Notes under the pieces: generated by a model | Told to the model about the DNA's origin: nothing | The model's database searches: none | What the model saw: only the letters and a program-made list of their open reading frames with translations | Made by a program: the position numbers and the translations under genes | From: Candidatus Zixiibacteriota bacterium | GTDB taxonomy: Bacteria; Zixibacteria; MSB-5A5; GN15; FEB-12 | Direction of reading: 5' to 3' | DNA: 64,000 bases | Assembly: GCA_022571985.1 (NCBI GenBank) | Contig: JACZWU010000006.1 | Location: 124,001 to 188,000, forward strand | In this document: positions 46,013 to 53,724 of the stretch, one piece after another | How positions within the stretch are numbered: position 1 is the stretch's first letter | How the letters are laid out: the number at the start of each line of letters is the position of its first letter

Positions 46013-46313
46013 GGATTTTCTCAGCTATGCTTTTAAACTCATCCAAATGTGCTTTTATGTGATTGATTGTTCTTTGCTGACTTTTCTTTCCACCTGCAGC
46101 TACAATCAATACCAGCTTTAAGTCCTCATAAACCAAATAATAGATTCGTTTTTCTCAAACTTTCTTTTCTCGAAGAATACTATAACCTAAGGGACCACCT
46201 ACAAATGGATTTTCTGCTAATTTCCCAGGTATTTTCTCCGCTGACTCTCTGTCGGCTTTCGTCCATCTGTCTATTTCCCTTGAATAGGTCTCAGTGCCAA
46301 GGACTTTGTACAA
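45996..46313 (-). pseudogene. RelE/ParE-like toxin interrupted by an in-frame TGA
   Basis: Reading from TTG 46,313, codons 1-52 give an N-terminal RelE pattern (DRWTKADRESAEKIPGKLAE, NPFVGGPLGYSILREKK). Codon 53 is TGA (bases 46,155-46,157). In the same frame KRIYYLVYEDLKLVLIVAAG and SQQRTINHIKAHLDEFKS follow, the core strands and C-terminal helix of the toxin. Relatives have Gly at this position, which one base change would explain. Probably inactivated. Selenocysteine is unlikely, as no suitable hairpin is evident. Confidence 0.72.
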
Positions 46314-46365
46314 CTAATATCAAATACTTGTAAGTTCTTAAAATATCGCACCAATCGCTACCTTC

Positions 46366-49110
46366 TTATTCTTGTATAGTGAAATAACCTTGGCTCGTCG
46401 CGTAGCAGTCAGCATTACTCAAGCTGTAAATCACAATCCAATAGTTAGAGCCTGTACCGGCACCACAATCAGTTACTACCATTGCGATTTCTCCATCGTT
46501 TATGGCCTCGTCTATCAGCGTACACACGTAGTTATTACCCTTCCAAAGATCTATTTTCACTGACTCACCCGTGGGAGCACAACCTTTCAGCCACCTGATA
46601 TATCTTACCTCCCCTATATGCCAGATATCTCCTGGTCTAGGCTCGGTGGCAGTCAGGCAAGGTTCAATCGTAAAATAATCGCTGTAATCACCTGTAGAAG
46701 GATCAACTAAACTTGCAATTCTGATCCTATAATCAGAAGCTGTTCCACGAAAGTCATCATTGAAGACTCGCCAGCCATATAATCCGTCATTGTCAGTAGA
46801 GTTGGAGATTACAAGCAAGTGCTCGGTCCCTTTATAGAGGTCAATTCTTACTTTTGAACCAATAGGTAAGCAGTCAGACACCCACCTAATGGCTGTAGCC
46901 TCAGTACCACACCATGTCTCTCCTGACGAAGGGCTGGTGACTGCCAATCGCCGTGCAGTTATCTGAAACCGGTCACTAAAATCAAGGCAACTCGTTACAG
47001 AAAGGCTCTTCACTTTGATGCGGTAGTCTGCCATTGTTCCATGACCACAATCATCCACTGTCCAACTAAATGAGCCGTCATTGGCAGTTAAATCACTGAT
47101 GGTGCAAAGATAATTTAAGGCCCCATCCTCATAAAAAAGGTCAATCCTGACATTGCCGCCTAATGTGCCCGGGTCCCATTCAATCGCTACCTGGGTCTTT
47201 TCACACCAGTTAATGCCACTAAATGGCCGGGTGACTATTAAGCAGGGGGCGGAGATTGTGAATAAATCACTAAAATCGCTGCAGCTGATGTCATTCACAT
47301 CGCTGACCTCGATCTGATAGGAAGATGATGTGCCCTCATTGCAATCATCCACTAACCAGCTATAGACACCGTCATTGGCTGTCAAGGGATCAATATTGCA
47401 GATAAAGCTGTCCTGATTGTACAAATCAAGTTTCACATGCGACCCGGCAAAGCCAGGCTGCCAAAGTATGGTATAAGCCTTACCCTTATTCCAAATTGCT
47501 CCGGACGAAGGACGGGAAACCGCTATTCCGCAAGGGACTGACATTGAGACAAAGACAGTATCACTGCCGCCATTTGATGAGACTTTCACCATTCCGGTAT
47601 AGTTTCCTGGTGAGAGGCCGCTTCTCGAGACACTCACACTTATGTCATCGCGCTCAGATCCTGTCAGACCGCCCGTAGGATTTACTGTGAGCCATGACTC
47701 ACTAGTTGTCAGTTGCCAGCTGAGATTGCCACATGTGTATTGAGGATTAGTGATTGATACTGTCTTATTCCAGTCGTTCAAGCCAAAATCCAGGATAGTT
47801 GGTGAAATCGCCAGTTTCGGATTGCCACTGACTTGCATAACCACTGATATAGGAATCGTTTGCCCGCAGGAAGAGTTGAAGTTGATTATGCAGGTATAAA
47901 AGCCGCAGGGGAGTCCGCTTCGGCTAACGTCCACGCATACTTCATCTATTTCACATCCTGTATTCCCTGACGAAGGAGTCAGAGTAAGCCACGAGCAACT
48001 TTCGGCTGCAGTCCAATCACAGCCACCGCAATCGCAATTTGAATTAGTCAATGTCAGACATAGTCTTGAAGTGCTTGAATCGAAATCAAGCGAGCTTGGC
48101 GAAATAACCAGTTTTCCCGATTCGGTCACTTTCATATCTACATCTACGATGCTCTCTCCGCCGTTAGAGGTGACCAATATTGTTCCTGAGTAGTTGCCAC
48201 AATCAAGGTTTGTTCTGTTGACTGTCACAGACACCTGATCTGCCTCGGTCTGGGTTGTTCCGCTGGTAGGATTCACCTCTAGCCAGGACATACCCTCGCT
48301 AATATTCCAAGTTAGCGTGCCTGTACCAGTGTTACGTATTATGAAGGAAAGAGTCGTTTCTGCGCTGTCAAAGTTGAGGAACGTAGGAGATACTGCAAGT
48401 GTAGGATTCTCAGGACTTGTGATAATTAATGGGTGTGACTGAGACCAGGTCGAAGTTTTGTCGTTATGTGTCTCGCACCTGGCCTGGGCTTGCACTGAAT
48501 AACTCCCTGAATCGGCCCATGCATGAGAAGCTGTCGAAGAAAGAGCCCAGTCCGAGAAGCTACCATCGCCCCAATTAAAGCGATATTCGAGACTGTGACT
48601 CAGGTTGCTGGAAGAGCCTCCGCTGTTAAAAGCCAGAATTTCGCTAACTTTACCACTGTCAGGCCCTGAAGGCTTAAAAGGTAAGGTGATAGTTTCAACA
48701 GCTTCGGATTTTGTTGTAAATTCCCAGGTGTCTGAACTTGTTAAAGCATTATGCTCATCTCTAGCAACGATTCTCCAATAGTACTTAGTGTTGTTTTGCA
48801 AGGTATCCGGAGTATAGCTTGTCGCTGTTTGATTCGCAGATACTAACGCCGGGCTGTTGGTTTTCCCTAGGTGAACGTCATAAGTTAGTTTATCGCCATC
48901 AGGGTCAGAGCAAATCCAGCGTAATACAGGAGTTATTGGTTGCCCGGTGGAACTATCTGGAGGCGTTCCTGGTAAAGCATTAATAACTGGTTTAGAAGGG
49001 GGATTGTTTTCATCAGTTACTACTTTGTCATCTCCGCAGCTTGAGACCATGATAAATGACATCACTATACCAATGAAAATTAGAGCTAAATATTTTCTTA
49101 GAGTTTTCAT
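46366..49110 (-). CDS. Multidomain surface lipoprotein (FN3-like, PKD-like, BACON and Kre9/KNH-like repeats)
   Basis: The protein has 914 residues. A type II signal (lipobox VSSC, Cys25) leads to an FN3-like module (PVLRWICSDPDGDKLTYDVH), a PKD-like module (FNWGDGSFSDWALSS) and three BACON-like repeats of ~95 residues, each with SPTFLNFDSA or similar and MSWLEVNPTSG or similar. Four Kre9/KNH-like repeats follow (ISRPSSGAIWNKGKA-type; each has PSSGxxW, IxW, VRIDLY and NDGxYxW). Such chains bind carbohydrate or extend ligands from the cell surface. Cys-rich content in the repeats is unusual. A conserved ligand is not evident. It ends 56 bp from the next gene and is an evident cargo of the island. 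Confidence 0.82.
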   Translation of the reverse strand: MKTLRKYLALIFIGIVMSFIMVSSCGDDKVVTDENNPPSKPVINALPGTPPDSSTGQPITPVLRWICSDPDGDKLTYDVHLGKTNSPALVSANQTATSYTPDTLQNNTKYYWRIVARDEHNALTSSDTWEFTTKSEAVETITLPFKPSGPDSGKVSEILAFNSGGSSSNLSHSLEYRFNWGDGSFSDWALSSTASHAWADSGSYSVQAQARCETHNDKTSTWSQSHPLIITSPENPTLAVSPTFLNFDSAETTLSFIIRNTGTGTLTWNISEGMSWLEVNPTSGTTQTEADQVSVTVNRTNLDCGNYSGTILVTSNGGESIVDVDMKVTESGKLVISPSSLDFDSSTSRLCLTLTNSNCDCGGCDWTAAESCSWLTLTPSSGNTGCEIDEVCVDVSRSGLPCGFYTCIINFNSSCGQTIPISVVMQVSGNPKLAISPTILDFGLNDWNKTVSITNPQYTCGNLSWQLTTSESWLTVNPTGGLTGSERDDISVSVSRSGLSPGNYTGMVKVSSNGGSDTVFVSMSVPCGIAVSRPSSGAIWNKGKAYTILWQPGFAGSHVKLDLYNQDSFICNIDPLTANDGVYSWLVDDCNEGTSSSYQIEVSDVNDISCSDFSDLFTISAPCLIVTRPFSGINWCEKTQVAIEWDPGTLGGNVRIDLFYEDGALNYLCTISDLTANDGSFSWTVDDCGHGTMADYRIKVKSLSVTSCLDFSDRFQITARRLAVTSPSSGETWCGTEATAIRWVSDCLPIGSKVRIDLYKGTEHLLVISNSTDNDGLYGWRVFNDDFRGTASDYRIRIASLVDPSTGDYSDYFTIEPCLTATEPRPGDIWHIGEVRYIRWLKGCAPTGESVKIDLWKGNNYVCTLIDEAINDGEIAMVVTDCGAGTGSNYWIVIYSLSNADCYATSQGYFTIQE

Positions 49111-49165
49111 GACCTTCTCCTTTAATGCTTATTCAGAAAAAATTCTTTCTTATTTCATTGAAGGC

Positions 49166-49846
49166 TCATTTATAGAGCCTCTCTATCGCTTCTCTGCCAT
49201 CTGATTCAAGCACACTGGCATAAACTTGGGTTGTTCGTATTGAAGAGTGACCTAATTGTTGCTGGACAAATCTGTAGTTGTAATTGCTGGCCTTAAGTAA
49301 AAAGGTGGTGTAAGTATGTCTGAGGCAGTGGACGTAATAGTGATTAGGCAGCCCTGCCAGTTGAAGCATTGCTTTGAATGATTTCTGCAATTCTCGTCGG
49401 GAAATCTGCTCACCTTTTCGATTGTTAAGTAGAAAGGAATCGCTGCCGTTTTCAAAACCAAACTTACTTTTGTATGCCATATAAGTGAGGCAGGCCTGTT
49501 TTAGATGTGAGCTAATCCAGACAGCTCTTTTCTTGCTGCCTTTTCCAAGGACAACTATTGATGACCTGAAACCATCAATGAGAAGGTCTCCATGCTTCAG
49601 CGAAGCCATTTCACCAACTCTTAAACCCGCATGCAGGCCTAGTTGAATCAGTAACCAGGTCCTTACTTTACTATACCTTTTATCTCTTAGTCCTTCGGAT
49701 TTAGCACGTTGGCTGGTTTTCCGGAGAATCTCAACTTCAGGCATACTCATACATTTACTCTGGTCAATTATCCAGTGGATTTTTTGCTTCTTCTTCTGTG
49801 TAAATACGGCTTTCATCAGTTTTGTGAATTTTGCGAACTTTCCCAT
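49166..49846 (-). CDS. Short tyrosine recombinase (catalytic domain, reduced N-terminus)
   Basis: This 226-residue protein has all catalytic motifs: Arg in HAGLRVGEMASL, His/Arg in HCLRHTYTTFLL, His in LGHSSIRTTQ and Tyr in QVYASVLES. The N-terminal ~30 residues are basic and too short for the usual SAM-like core-binding domain, so it resembles the minimal XerC/D-type recombinases of small elements. An inverted repeat with 9-bp arms lies 35 bp beyond its start (49,882-49,933). Confidence 0.9.
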   Translation of the reverse strand: MGKFAKFTKLMKAVFTQKKKQKIHWIIDQSKCMSMPEVEILRKTSQRAKSEGLRDKRYSKVRTWLLIQLGLHAGLRVGEMASLKHGDLLIDGFRSSIVVLGKGSKKRAVWISSHLKQACLTYMAYKSKFGFENGSDSFLLNNRKGEQISRRELQKSFKAMLQLAGLPNHYYVHCLRHTYTTFLLKASNYNYRFVQQQLGHSSIRTTQVYASVLESDGREAIERLYK

Positions 49847-50468
49847 AAGCTTAAATGAAGCCAGTAGAGTATATAATTGTTCCGCTTGCCGTCGGTGTAA
49901 GCCATTAAAGGGCAGTGGGTTAGGGGCAAGCGGGAGATCTTAGAAAAGGAAGTGTAAAAAAAGAAGTCGGACTTTTAGGTCAGGCCTGATTATTTGATGA
50001 GGGCGGGATATTTGGCTTATTAGCCTCGCTGGAAGTTCTTGGAGTAAAATATGTTAACTGAAGAAATGGACAAATAAAAAAGGTTCGCCTTTCTGATGAA
50101 ATGCGAACTTCAATAGCTAGGTAATCATTTTATCTCACTCTGTCAAGACAATTTAAGAAGCAGAAACGTAGGATCCTTAGTCTTTAACACAATAAAAATT
50201 CAAGATTTTCTAACCGTCCGATCTGAGTGTGGCTGTTAAGATCACTTCTTCTGTTTTCTGTGAGATTAAATAGATGTCGTGGTGACGGATATCTGCAAAG
50301 TTGAGTTCCCGTACACATAGAGTTCTTCCTCCTCCACACCTGGACAATCTTCTACACTATAAACGTATTTGCAGATCTCTGGGATGAAAGTAGGGTCTCT
50401 CCCGACGATTATATATCCAATTTGCGTTAGAGAGGAGCAGGTCAAGCTCGTACTCCGCTATGGTAACT
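49847..50468. other. Intergenic region with hairpins, no supported gene
   Basis: It holds the recombinase-adjacent inverted repeat (49,882-49,933) and a small hairpin GTTCGC/GCGAAC (50,093-50,108) in front of A-rich sequence. No frame of credible length or composition is present. Short frames near 50,400 look like decayed sequence. Confidence 0.45.
49882..49933. repeat. Inverted repeat CCGCTTGCC / GGCAAGCGG next to the recombinase
   Basis: Two perfect 9-bp arms (49,882-49,890 and 49,925-49,933) are separated by 34 bp and lie 35 bp upstream of the recombinase start on the minus strand. Position and symmetry fit a recombinase-binding site. Only one copy was noticed in the window. Confidence 0.45.
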
Positions 50469-50969
50469 TCATTCTAGGATTTGCGATTTGAGATTCCCAA
50501 AGTCGAAGTAGATTTTCGAATCTATTATTTTACCTCCCCGAACTGTGTATACACCACATGCCTGGATTCTAATGGATTTATTCGTGGCAGGAATCAATTT
50601 GTCACCACGATTGTCTGGAAGCACCCCTCTGTGGGTTCCCGTAAATGTAAACTCTGCGCAGACGTGTTCGCGGTGGCCAAAGATTCGGTCGAGTTTCCAG
50701 TGCAAATCTGGAAATGCGGTCGCCAGTGTTTCAAGTCGTTTACGAACCGCGGTTGACCCTTTGATCGGAGCAGGCAATCCTGACTCATTCCAGACAATCG
50801 AATCCGCGTAAAATCTCTGAAAACGATCCCAGTCGTGCTCGTTGATTGCATCGTACCGGGACTCAATCAACTTCAGATTCTCCTTTTCGGCTTCAATATC
50901 GACTTTCTGAGTGCAAGCACTAATTACCAAAAAGGTCGCTCCAATGAACAATACTGATAAGTTTTTCAT
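50469..50969 (-). CDS. SnoaL/NTF2-like lipoprotein
   Basis: This 166-residue protein has a lipobox (VISAC) after a standard signal. The mature part has the cone-shaped alpha+beta pattern of SnoaL-like or ester-cyclase-type proteins: RYDAINEHDWDRFQRFYADS, TAVRKRLETLATAFPDLHWK and the end strands CGVYTVRGGKIIDSKIYFDF. These proteins bind small hydrophobic ligands or act as isomerases; substrate unknown. A Shine-Dalgarno-like AGAGGAGG is seen upstream. Possibly a passenger gene. Confidence 0.82.
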   Translation of the reverse strand: MKNLSVLFIGATFLVISACTQKVDIEAEKENLKLIESRYDAINEHDWDRFQRFYADSIVWNESGLPAPIKGSTAVRKRLETLATAFPDLHWKLDRIFGHREHVCAEFTFTGTHRGVLPDNRGDKLIPATNKSIRIQACGVYTVRGGKIIDSKIYFDFGNLKSQILE

Positions 50970-51316
50970 ACTTACCTCCTCTAATGATTAATATTTACTA
51001 CCAAAGTGGCTAACGGATCTGCGCATAAGCTGCGGTGTAATCACTCTCCAGCTATAAGATGCCGACCGTACAGCAAACGTTACCAAGCTCACAACTCAAT
51101 GGCCTTCCTTCTCAAAGTGGAGCGCCGCACAAACGGCAGAGCTAACTTGACAAGAACCACAACAGCTGAGGGCGGGTCAATTGACAACTGTTATCCCAAA
51201 GAGACAAGCCGTCCGCCTATTTAAATGAGGCAACCACGTTCGGTTAATTCCAATCATTCACTTCACTAAATTACTTTCGAATGTATTCTCTCTAAATTAT
51301 CTTTTCAGATACAAAT
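50970..51316. other. Intergenic gap upstream of the SnoaL-like gene
   Basis: The 347-bp stretch contains G+C-richer sequence (about 51,005-51,230) with no convincing gene. Its tail forms the left copy of a 34-bp direct repeat (51,303-51,336). No other feature is supported. Confidence 0.4.
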
Positions 51317-51336
51317 CTATCTAGGACAACCCTTAT
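51303..51336. repeat. 34-bp direct repeat, copy 1
   Basis: TTTCAGATACAA-ATC-TATCTAGGACAACCCTTAT matches 56,093-56,126 with two mismatches in the central triplet. On the minus strand it encodes the last residues (HKGCPR and stop) of the PHP-domain protein. The interval between the copies is about 4.8 kb. Confidence 0.75.
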
Positions 51337-52666
51337 GTAATCTTTTCCCTTCTGGAGGATCTTGGTGATACTCTAAGTTTTTCGAGCTAATAGATTGAAC
51401 ATAGCCGCAATTTGCAAGGTGATACACTTTGCTTTTCCTTGAACTTGCGTAGGGAGCCGAGTCACTCGGCCAATCATCCCCGATCTGACCTTCCACCCAT
51501 ATAGGCGCAAGATATGCATCGTCGCGACTACAACCACTCACTGGATCACTTGATTCTTGCTTGATGTGAATCACGTAATATAGAGATACATCCGTTTCAG
51601 TCGGAAGCATGAGAGACACATCACCATTGCCAGTACGTACTCTTCTCAAGTCTTCAACTCGGATAGCAACATTTTCGCTACCCATCACTCCACTGTATAC
51701 GTTCACAATATATCTTGCGGCACGCTCATCTGAATCAGTAATTGAGAGGTTAATTGCTATTGAGTCGCCGGCTACTTCCTCAATTATATCTCCTGGCAAG
51801 TTTCCATCACCAACTCGTGCTATAATTGTTAGATTCATATCTTCAGTGGAATAACAGTGTCTCGAGCTAAGTGCTTCTAAAAGCCGAGCTTTGTTAAAAG
51901 TACCATCAATCCATACTGCAGTTCTAGTTGCAACTCTAAATCCATATGTTGGTGAATGTGAATCGTGATCAACTTTTGGGGCAAGATGCATTCCATGTGA
52001 CAGATATTGAAACCATCGACCTTTAGTTATGTCACGATGCTCGAATCTCTCGTTTTGCGTCGGTACAAATGACTTGTTGTTTACATCAGCTGGCCCGTTT
52101 CCTATAGCTATGAGCTGAACAAACGGATCAAGATCTCTGATAAATCCAGTCCAATCTCCATTGTAATCCGATTTAAGTCCATAATCTGTGGCAAACTCAT
52201 GAGGATGATTAAACCCTGCAAGAATCGTCGTACCTAAATTATTCAAAGCGAAGTCTGCCAATACTTGACTAAATACTCTTTGGTACTGTCCGTTTAACCA
52301 ATCTGGTATTGCTTCAGGATAGTTGTGAATATTTGTGTGATTAAAGCCTGAATTGATCGTAGAATATTCCTGACCATAAAGTGCAACAAAATTACTACTT
52401 GTGGCTTGGTCAGCAGCCTGAATCAATGATGCCATCTCATCACCAGTTAACATATGATTGTGTTCCGAGAGACTCAAGAAATCCAAGTTACCTTCCACTC
52501 TTGCGATACGATAGGCCTCGCCAGGATCAATAGTCGAGTTACCATCACTCAATTTACTATGGGCATGCAAATTCCCGAAGTATACACGATGTTCAGTATG
52601 TCCTACTTCTGCAATGCCCAGAAATGCTATGCAAAAAAAGGGCGTAATTACTTTTGAAAGTTTCAT
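51317..52666 (-). CDS. Exported PHP-domain metal-dependent phosphoesterase-like protein
   Basis: This 449-residue protein has a signal peptide (about 1-24). The PHP-type metal motifs are HAHSKLSDG (His34, His36) and LSEHNHMLTG (Glu68, His69, His71), then FNHPHEF and KVDHDSH (later metal ligands). This predicts hydrolysis of a phosphoester, or a related metal-dependent activity in the periplasm. Residues about 290-400 form a beta-rich domain. The end (KVYHLANCGYVQSISSKNLE) looks like an Ada-type Cys-containing zinc module, but it stops at GCPR before the expected last Cys, exactly within the 34-bp repeat. Confidence 0.8.
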   Translation of the reverse strand: MKLSKVITPFFCIAFLGIAEVGHTEHRVYFGNLHAHSKLSDGNSTIDPGEAYRIARVEGNLDFLSLSEHNHMLTGDEMASLIQAADQATSSNFVALYGQEYSTINSGFNHTNIHNYPEAIPDWLNGQYQRVFSQVLADFALNNLGTTILAGFNHPHEFATDYGLKSDYNGDWTGFIRDLDPFVQLIAIGNGPADVNNKSFVPTQNERFEHRDITKGRWFQYLSHGMHLAPKVDHDSHSPTYGFRVATRTAVWIDGTFNKARLLEALSSRHCYSTEDMNLTIIARVGDGNLPGDIIEEVAGDSIAINLSITDSDERAARYIVNVYSGVMGSENVAIRVEDLRRVRTGNGDVSLMLPTETDVSLYYVIHIKQESSDPVSGCSRDDAYLAPIWVEGQIGDDWPSDSAPYASSRKSKVYHLANCGYVQSISSKNLEYHQDPPEGKRLHKGCPR

Positions 52667-52695
52667 GACGTTTTTCCATTCATTTATTATTTGTC

Positions 52696-52965
52696 TTATA
52701 ATCGTTTTACACTAATTGGTTTGCTTCCGAAGCCGCCAGGGTGACTGACACCTGATCGGTCCCCAATTCTTTGACTGGAGAAACCTTTGAAAATGTCTTG
52801 GGTAGTCAAGCTACCAGTTCGGGTAGTGATGACGCGGTGGTCCCATGCAGGGTTAGTCATTGATCTGTGCCACACTTCAAGCCCAGCCGCATTCACCATC
52901 GCGGCTACAATCGTCACAACGATAGTTGGCTGAAGATTTGCGGTGAGAGTTAAACTCTCTCGCAT
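52696..52965 (-). CDS. Small hypothetical protein upstream of the PHP gene
   Basis: This 89-residue protein has a strong Shine-Dalgarno (AGGAGA) five bases before ATG 52,965. The N-terminus (TLTANLQPTIVVTIVAAMVN) is hydrophobic but not a clear signal peptide, and the rest is polar with SGVSHPGGFGSKP. No family recognised. It precedes the PHP gene by 29 bp. It may be a short partner or a spurious gene with a good ribosome site. Confidence 0.4.
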   Translation of the reverse strand: MRESLTLTANLQPTIVVTIVAAMVNAAGLEVWHRSMTNPAWDHRVITTRTGSLTTQDIFKGFSSQRIGDRSGVSHPGGFGSKPISVKRL

Positions 52966-53394
52966 TAAGATCTCCTCTCCGTATCAATGCCCATACGTAG
53001 TCAGAATAACCCATCTACTGCACATGGCACACTGTGTAAACAGCATCTAACTCGCACAGTAAAAGGATCTAGCGAGAACTCCTATTCTTGAGTTGCCTGG
53101 AACGAGAGTCGTGATAATATGTTTTTAACCTCGATGAAACGCCCTGACAAAGTCCTCTTACTCCTAAATATAAATTACTCTTCGGGACAAGCTTGTCAAG
53201 AACTGATAGTGGGTCAGTTTGCAATTTATGGTAGCTCTTCGAATTCAAGATTTCTAACGATATCTTCCATTCTCCAATGCCTGTCAGTTACGCCTGCCTC
53301 CATTGCCGGAGTCACCCACAAGGTCCTGTGAATCATTACAAAGTTGTAGTACATAAAATGTCGCCCACCTGCCAATCCTAATACAACGCGGACT
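52966..53394. other. Intergenic gap, 429 bp
   Basis: I see no supported gene. It contains short inverted stretches (for example CACACTGTGT at about 53,030) that do not form a convincing terminator. It must hold the promoter for the 89-residue gene. Confidence 0.4.
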
Positions 53395-53691
53395 TCATTT
53401 TTTCACTGACTTCTGTGGTTTTCGAACCACGAGCTTCCTTTCTTTGGGGTCGACTTTGAAGTCCTTTAACTCAAGCCCTTCTTCGAGTAGAACCTCCAAG
53501 ATTTCAAAATTACCCAAACTCAGTTCTGGGGATGCACCAGCTACTACTTCTATCACCTCATCGGGGTCACATCCCACATACTCCCCTTTTTCTGCATCAT
53601 ACTTGGCGTAATTTCCAAGAATACGTCCACTATCCGGATCATAGAGAGTATAGGTCAGTCTCCCCGCATTGTGTTGTGAAGTTTTTGACAT
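53395..53691 (-). CDS. Small hypothetical protein downstream of the S8-like gene
   Basis: This 98-residue, acidic-then-basic protein starts after a good GGAGG ribosome site. It contains LTYTLYDPDSGRILGNYAKY, ASPELSLGNFEILEVLLEEG and a Lys-rich tail. No family recognised. It lies 33 bp after the protease-like gene on the same strand, so it is probably co-expressed and might be a substrate, chaperone or immunity partner (inference). Confidence 0.55.
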   Translation of the reverse strand: MSKTSQHNAGRLTYTLYDPDSGRILGNYAKYDAEKGEYVGCDPDEVIEVVAGASPELSLGNFEILEVLLEEGLELKDFKVDPKERKLVVRKPQKSVKK

Positions 53692-53724
53692 AATAATCCT
53701 CCGTATTTTCTGACAATTTAGAGT

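Noticed and set aside
46155-46157. TGA in the RelE-like gene as a selenocysteine or recoded codon
   Set aside because: No SECIS-like hairpin immediately downstream and relatives have Gly here, so a nonsense mutation is simpler.
50995-51220. Possible integron attC site or gene-cassette recombination site (GGCTAACGGATCTGCGC area)
   Set aside because: The core does not fit RYYYAAC/GTTRRRY at both ends, no integron integrase is present and no stable attC fold is apparent by eye.
51006-51224. 72-codon plus-strand frame in the gap near the PHP gene
   Set aside because: No credible start signal or recognisable composition. Probably chance reading in a G+C-richer stretch.
52966-53060. CACACTGTGT palindrome as an operator or terminator
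   Set aside because: Only a short symmetric stretch with no T-run and no matching copy elsewhere.
53119-53331. 70-codon plus-strand frame in the gap between the 89-residue and 98-residue genes
   Set aside because: No ribosome-binding site and protein-like features absent. Treated as spurious.
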